Shown: positions 13,370 through 15,741 of the stretch, one piece after another
How positions within the stretch are numbered: the stretch's first letter is position 1
Layout of the letters: each line of letters opens with the position of its first letter
DNA from: UBA1402 sp964575345
GTDB lineage: Bacteria; Bacteroidota; Bacteroidia; Bacteroidales; UBA1402
NCBI GenBank assembly: GCA_964575345.1
Contig: CAZNQD010000046.1
Coordinates: forward strand, 1-15,741
Reading direction: 5' to 3'
Length of the DNA stretch: 15,741 nt
Notes under the pieces: generated by a model
What the model saw: the letters and a program-made list of their open reading frames with translations, nothing else
The model's database searches: none
Told to the model about the DNA's origin: nothing
Program-made: the position numbers and the translations under genes

Positions 13370-14407
13370 ATGAACCACATTGAACGTTTCTACGCCACCA
13401 TAAGACATCAAAAAACAGATTACCCCGCCTCCTGGCTGGGTATACCTGACAAAGCGGCACTACCTGCCCTGTACCACTATTTTGGAGTGGACAACATGGT
13501 TGCTCTCAAAGCCAAAATCAACGACGATATTTATCCCGTGGAGATGCCTTATAATTCGCCCACCAGTAACGCCATCTATGCTGCTTTTGATTTTGCCAAG
13601 AAAAAGCACGGCCTGCCCGACGAACGTACCCTGACGGCTCCGGGTTTTTTCGAAGATTACAGCGATCCGGCCGATGTGGACAAGTTTGACTGGCCCGATC
13701 CCGAAAAATACATCGATCCCGCCCTTTGCCGCAAAGTAGTGGACGAGGTGCCCGAGGGTTATGCTGTAATGGGTGTGGTGTGGTCGGCACATTTTCAGGA
13801 TGCCTGTGCCGCTTTCGGCATGGAAACGGCCCTGATGAATATGATGATGGCTCCGGAGTTATTTATGGCTGTGACCAACAAGATTGTAGATTTTTACCTC
13901 CGGGCCAACGAAATTTTTTACCAGGCCACCCGGGGCAAACTGCATGCTGTTTTGATTGGTAACGACCTGGGGAGCCAAAACGGCCTGATGATCTCGCCCG
14001 AAGCTGTCAGGGAGTTCGTTTTGCCCGGTACCCGGAAGCTGGTGCAGCAGGCCAAACGTTTCGGTCTGGAAGTGATGCATCATTCCTGTGGTTCCATACA
14101 CGACGTGATTCCCGATCTGATAGAAGCCGGAGCCGATATTATACATCCCATTCAGGCTTTGGCTGCTCGCATGGAACCGGACAGGCTCAAAACAGATTTT
14201 CCCTCAGCCTGCTTTTGCGGAGGCGTTGATGCCCAGTATTTGTTGGTGCACGGCAGTCCCGACGAGGTGAGAGCCAAAGTACGAGAACTCAAGTTGCTTT
14301 TTCCTTCCGGCCTGGTTTTCTCTCCCAGTCACGAAGCCATATTAAAAGATATTCCCCCGGCCAACATTGAAGCCTTATTCGACGAAGTATGCAAACCAAC
14401 TCCCTAA
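13370..14407 (+). CDS. Uroporphyrinogen decarboxylase (URO-D) fold, corrinoid methyltransferase-like protein
   Basis: The 345-residue protein belongs to the URO-D superfamily (PF01208), which includes HemE and cobamide-dependent methyltransferases such as MtaA/MtbA. Family segments seen are LDDLGSQNGLMISPEAVREF-like text (here NDLGSQNGLMISPEAVREFV), VMHHSCGSIHDVIPDLIEAG, ADIIHPIQ, CFCGGVDAQYLL and FSPSHEAILKDIPPANI. The HemE N-terminal arginine motif (RQAGRY type) is absent, so it is not the heme enzyme. His238-x-Cys240 matches the first two zinc ligands of MtaA/MtbA-type enzymes. The third ligand, a Cys there, is not obvious; the corresponding region has Ser320-His321. A methyl-group transferase with an unknown donor is the best guess. 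No corrinoid-protein gene is near. The following gene overlaps its end by 19 bases. Confidence 0.85.
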   Translation: MNHIERFYATIRHQKTDYPASWLGIPDKAALPALYHYFGVDNMVALKAKINDDIYPVEMPYNSPTSNAIYAAFDFAKKKHGLPDERTLTAPGFFEDYSDPADVDKFDWPDPEKYIDPALCRKVVDEVPEGYAVMGVVWSAHFQDACAAFGMETALMNMMMAPELFMAVTNKIVDFYLRANEIFYQATRGKLHAVLIGNDLGSQNGLMISPEAVREFVLPGTRKLVQQAKRFGLEVMHHSCGSIHDVIPDLIEAGADIIHPIQALAARMEPDRLKTDFPSACFCGGVDAQYLLVHGSPDEVRAKVRELKLLFPSGLVFSPSHEAILKDIPPANIEALFDEVCKPTP

Positions 14408-15105
14408 ACACCGCTGCCGGGGTCAAAGCGGCCCTTTTGAGTTATGCCCGAAACGAAAAAGCCGTCGGCTTGAGCCGCTTTTTCAAAACCGGCCCCGGTC
14501 AATACGGCGAGGGCGATCTTTTTTGCGGAGTGATGGTGCCTCAGGTTCGTTCAGTAGCCCGGCAGGCTTTGGATCTGAATAGGGACGAAATTGAATTTCT
14601 GATCCAGGACGAGTTGCATGAAGTACGCCTGTGCGGTTTCCTCATCCTGGTGGAGCAATACCGCAGGCAGCCCGAAAAGCGTGCCGATATTGTTGATTAT
14701 TATTTAAGCCGTTTGTATCGGGCTAATAATTGGGATCTGGTAGACCTGACTGCTCCCAAGATACTCGGGCATTGGCTGCTCGATCACGACCGCTCCGTGC
14801 TGTACCTTCTCAGTGAAAGCCAATCCCTTTGGGAACAAAGAGTGGCCATTGTATGCACCATAACCCTGATTGCTCAGCATCAGTTTGAAGACAGCCTGGC
14901 TTTGGTAAAAAAACAGATACAACATCCTCACGACCTTATGCACAAGGCAAACGGCTGGATGCTTCGGGAAATAGGCAAACGTGACCGCAGTGTTTTGACG
15001 GCTTTTTTAGAGGAATATACCACCCAACTGCCCAGAACCACCCTGCGTTACGCCATAGAACATTGTTCAGCCGAAGAAAGGCAATATTATTTAAAAAAGA
15101 AATGA
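14389..15105 (+). CDS. AlkD-like DNA alkylation repair protein (HEAT-like DNA glycosylase)
   Basis: The 238-residue all-helical protein belongs to the DNA_alkylation (AlkC/AlkD) family, which excises N3- and N7-alkylated purines without base flipping. Diagnostic segments are RFFKTGPGQYGEGDLFCGV and VPQVR near the N-terminus, NNWDLVD (Trp115, Asp119), LWEQRVAIV (Arg151), LMHKANGWMLREIGKRD and LPRTTLRYAIEH near the end. Trp115, Asp119 and Arg151 align with the catalytic-pocket Trp109, Asp113 and Arg148 of Bacillus cereus AlkD, so activity is expected. Length is normal. The start at 14389 overlaps the URO-D-like gene by 19 bases, and the stop overlaps the helicase start as ATGA, so translation of the three is probably coupled. 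Confidence 0.93.
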   Translation: MQTNSLNTAAGVKAALLSYARNEKAVGLSRFFKTGPGQYGEGDLFCGVMVPQVRSVARQALDLNRDEIEFLIQDELHEVRLCGFLILVEQYRRQPEKRADIVDYYLSRLYRANNWDLVDLTAPKILGHWLLDHDRSVLYLLSESQSLWEQRVAIVCTITLIAQHQFEDSLALVKKQIQHPHDLMHKANGWMLREIGKRDRSVLTAFLEEYTTQLPRTTLRYAIEHCSAEERQYYLKKK

Positions 15106-15741
15106 GTTCAGGCCCGGGCAGTACGCTGAATAAACACGAGCAAGAGGAGATAATCAGGAGCAATGCCGGCCTGGAGCTGGCCTATGATTATATATGTAGT
15201 ACCGGCGAACCTATTTTTTTGACCGGTAAAGCCGGAACAGGGAAAACCACTTTTTTGCAGCGGCTCAAAAAAGAGCTTAACAAACGCGCGGTGGTGTTGG
15301 CTCCCACCGGAGTTGCAGCCATCAATGCCGGCGGAATGACCATCCATTCCTTTTTTCAATTGCCTTTTGGCCCTTACGTCCCCGGCCCTAAACGCGAAAA
15401 AACGACCGGTGGCAGACAGCAAAGCCATAAATTGCGCAAAGAAAAAATCAATCTTATCCGTAGTCTTGATCTCTTGATCATCGACGAAATAAGTATGGTA
15501 CGTGCCGACCTGCTGGACGCCGTCAGCGACAATCTCTGCCGTTACCGCAGAGACAGCCGGCCTTTTGGCGGTTTGCAATTGTTGATGATAGGCGATGTTC
15601 AGCAGTTGGCTCCGGTGGCCAAAGAAGACGAATGGACGCTCTTGCGTACGGTGTACGATTCCCCTTACTTTTTCAGCAGTCAGGCCTTGTCGAAAATGCA
15701 TTACACCACCATTGCCCTCACCGAGGTATTCAGGCAGTCGG
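15102..15741 (+). CDS. Pif1-like superfamily 1 helicase, N-terminal part only
   Basis: The gene starts at 15102, overlapping the AlkD-like stop as ATGA, and is cut by the window end after 213 codons. The visible part is the first RecA-like ATPase lobe. Walker A is GKAGTGKT (residues 42-49) and motif Ia is APTGVAA (67-73). Then come GGMTIHSFFQLPFGPYVPG (77-95), Walker B LLIIDEISMV (124-133), GDVQQLAPV (164-172) and TEVFRQ (207-212). These are the helicase motifs of the PIF1/RecD2-related family of ATP-driven 5'-3' DNA helicases. The downstream C-terminal half cannot be seen, so accessory domains such as HRDC or DUF6570-like tails cannot be judged. Genome maintenance is the likely role, in line with the repair glycosylase just upstream. 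Confidence 0.93.
   Translation, partial: MSSGPGSTLNKHEQEEIIRSNAGLELAYDYICSTGEPIFLTGKAGTGKTTFLQRLKKELNKRAVVLAPTGVAAINAGGMTIHSFFQLPFGPYVPGPKREKTTGGRQQSHKLRKEKINLIRSLDLLIIDEISMVRADLLDAVSDNLCRYRRDSRPFGGLQLLMIGDVQQLAPVAKEDEWTLLRTVYDSPYFFSSQALSKMHYTTIALTEVFRQS

Noticed and set aside
13370..14407. Calling the URO-D-like gene hemE
   Set aside because: The N-terminal arginine motif essential for coproporphyrinogen formation is missing, and the central HxC motif fits the methyltransferase branch.

Overview
The window looks like a chromosomal segment of a member of the Bacteroidota, probably class Bacteroidia. Three things point there: most intergenic regions carry a TAnnTTTG-type -7 promoter box rather than a sigma-70 -10 box, start codons sit behind A/T-rich leaders without clear Shine-Dalgarno sequences, and a very large secreted pectin lyase ends in what looks like a type IX secretion (T9SS) sorting domain. 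No insertion sequence, phage gene, CRISPR array or rRNA was seen, and no stretch above 300 bases lacks a gene.

Left part (1-4741). Two periplasmic substrate-binding-type proteins are transcribed divergently: a truncated PF04392-type protein leaving the window at base 1, and an NMT1/THI5-like protein at 523-1500. The second heads a tight same-strand run: a membrane Cache-HAMP-PP2C (SpoIIE/RsbU-type) phosphatase, an RsbW-type anti-sigma kinase overlapping it by 20 bases, an RsbV-type STAS antagonist, and a DUF2721 membrane protein. This is a complete partner-switching module with a sensory input, but with no sigma factor and no transporter subunits in view. A plausible reading is that the binding protein feeds ligand information to the Cache sensor.

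Middle part (4819-11504, minus strand). A RimK-like ATP-grasp ligase with an N-terminal RLAN-type region is followed 2 bases later by a RimI-like GNAT acetyltransferase. The pair resembles predicted amidoligase systems that make or modify peptides. Upstream of it lies a 1541-residue family-11 rhamnogalacturonan lyase. Its catalytic propeller is followed by about 900 residues with four autotransporter-type beta-strand repeats and the C-terminal sorting domain. It is likely an exported, surface-attached or released enzyme for pectic rhamnogalacturonan I.

Right part (11677-15741). A minus-strand tRNA with anticodon CAU, more likely tRNA-Ile2 than tRNA-Met, has its own promoter and intrinsic terminator. 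On the plus strand follow a bifunctional-nuclease (DUF151) protein with a UVR tail, the 16S rRNA methyltransferase RsmE, a UroD/corrinoid-methyltransferase-like protein, an AlkD-like DNA alkylation repair glycosylase, and the start of a Pif1-like helicase that runs off the window. Short spacings and overlaps (4, 19 and 4 bases) suggest co-transcription of neighbours here.

The strongest candidates for under-described biology are the sensory partner-switching locus with its substrate-binding protein and DUF2721 partner, and the RLAN-ATP-grasp/GNAT pair.
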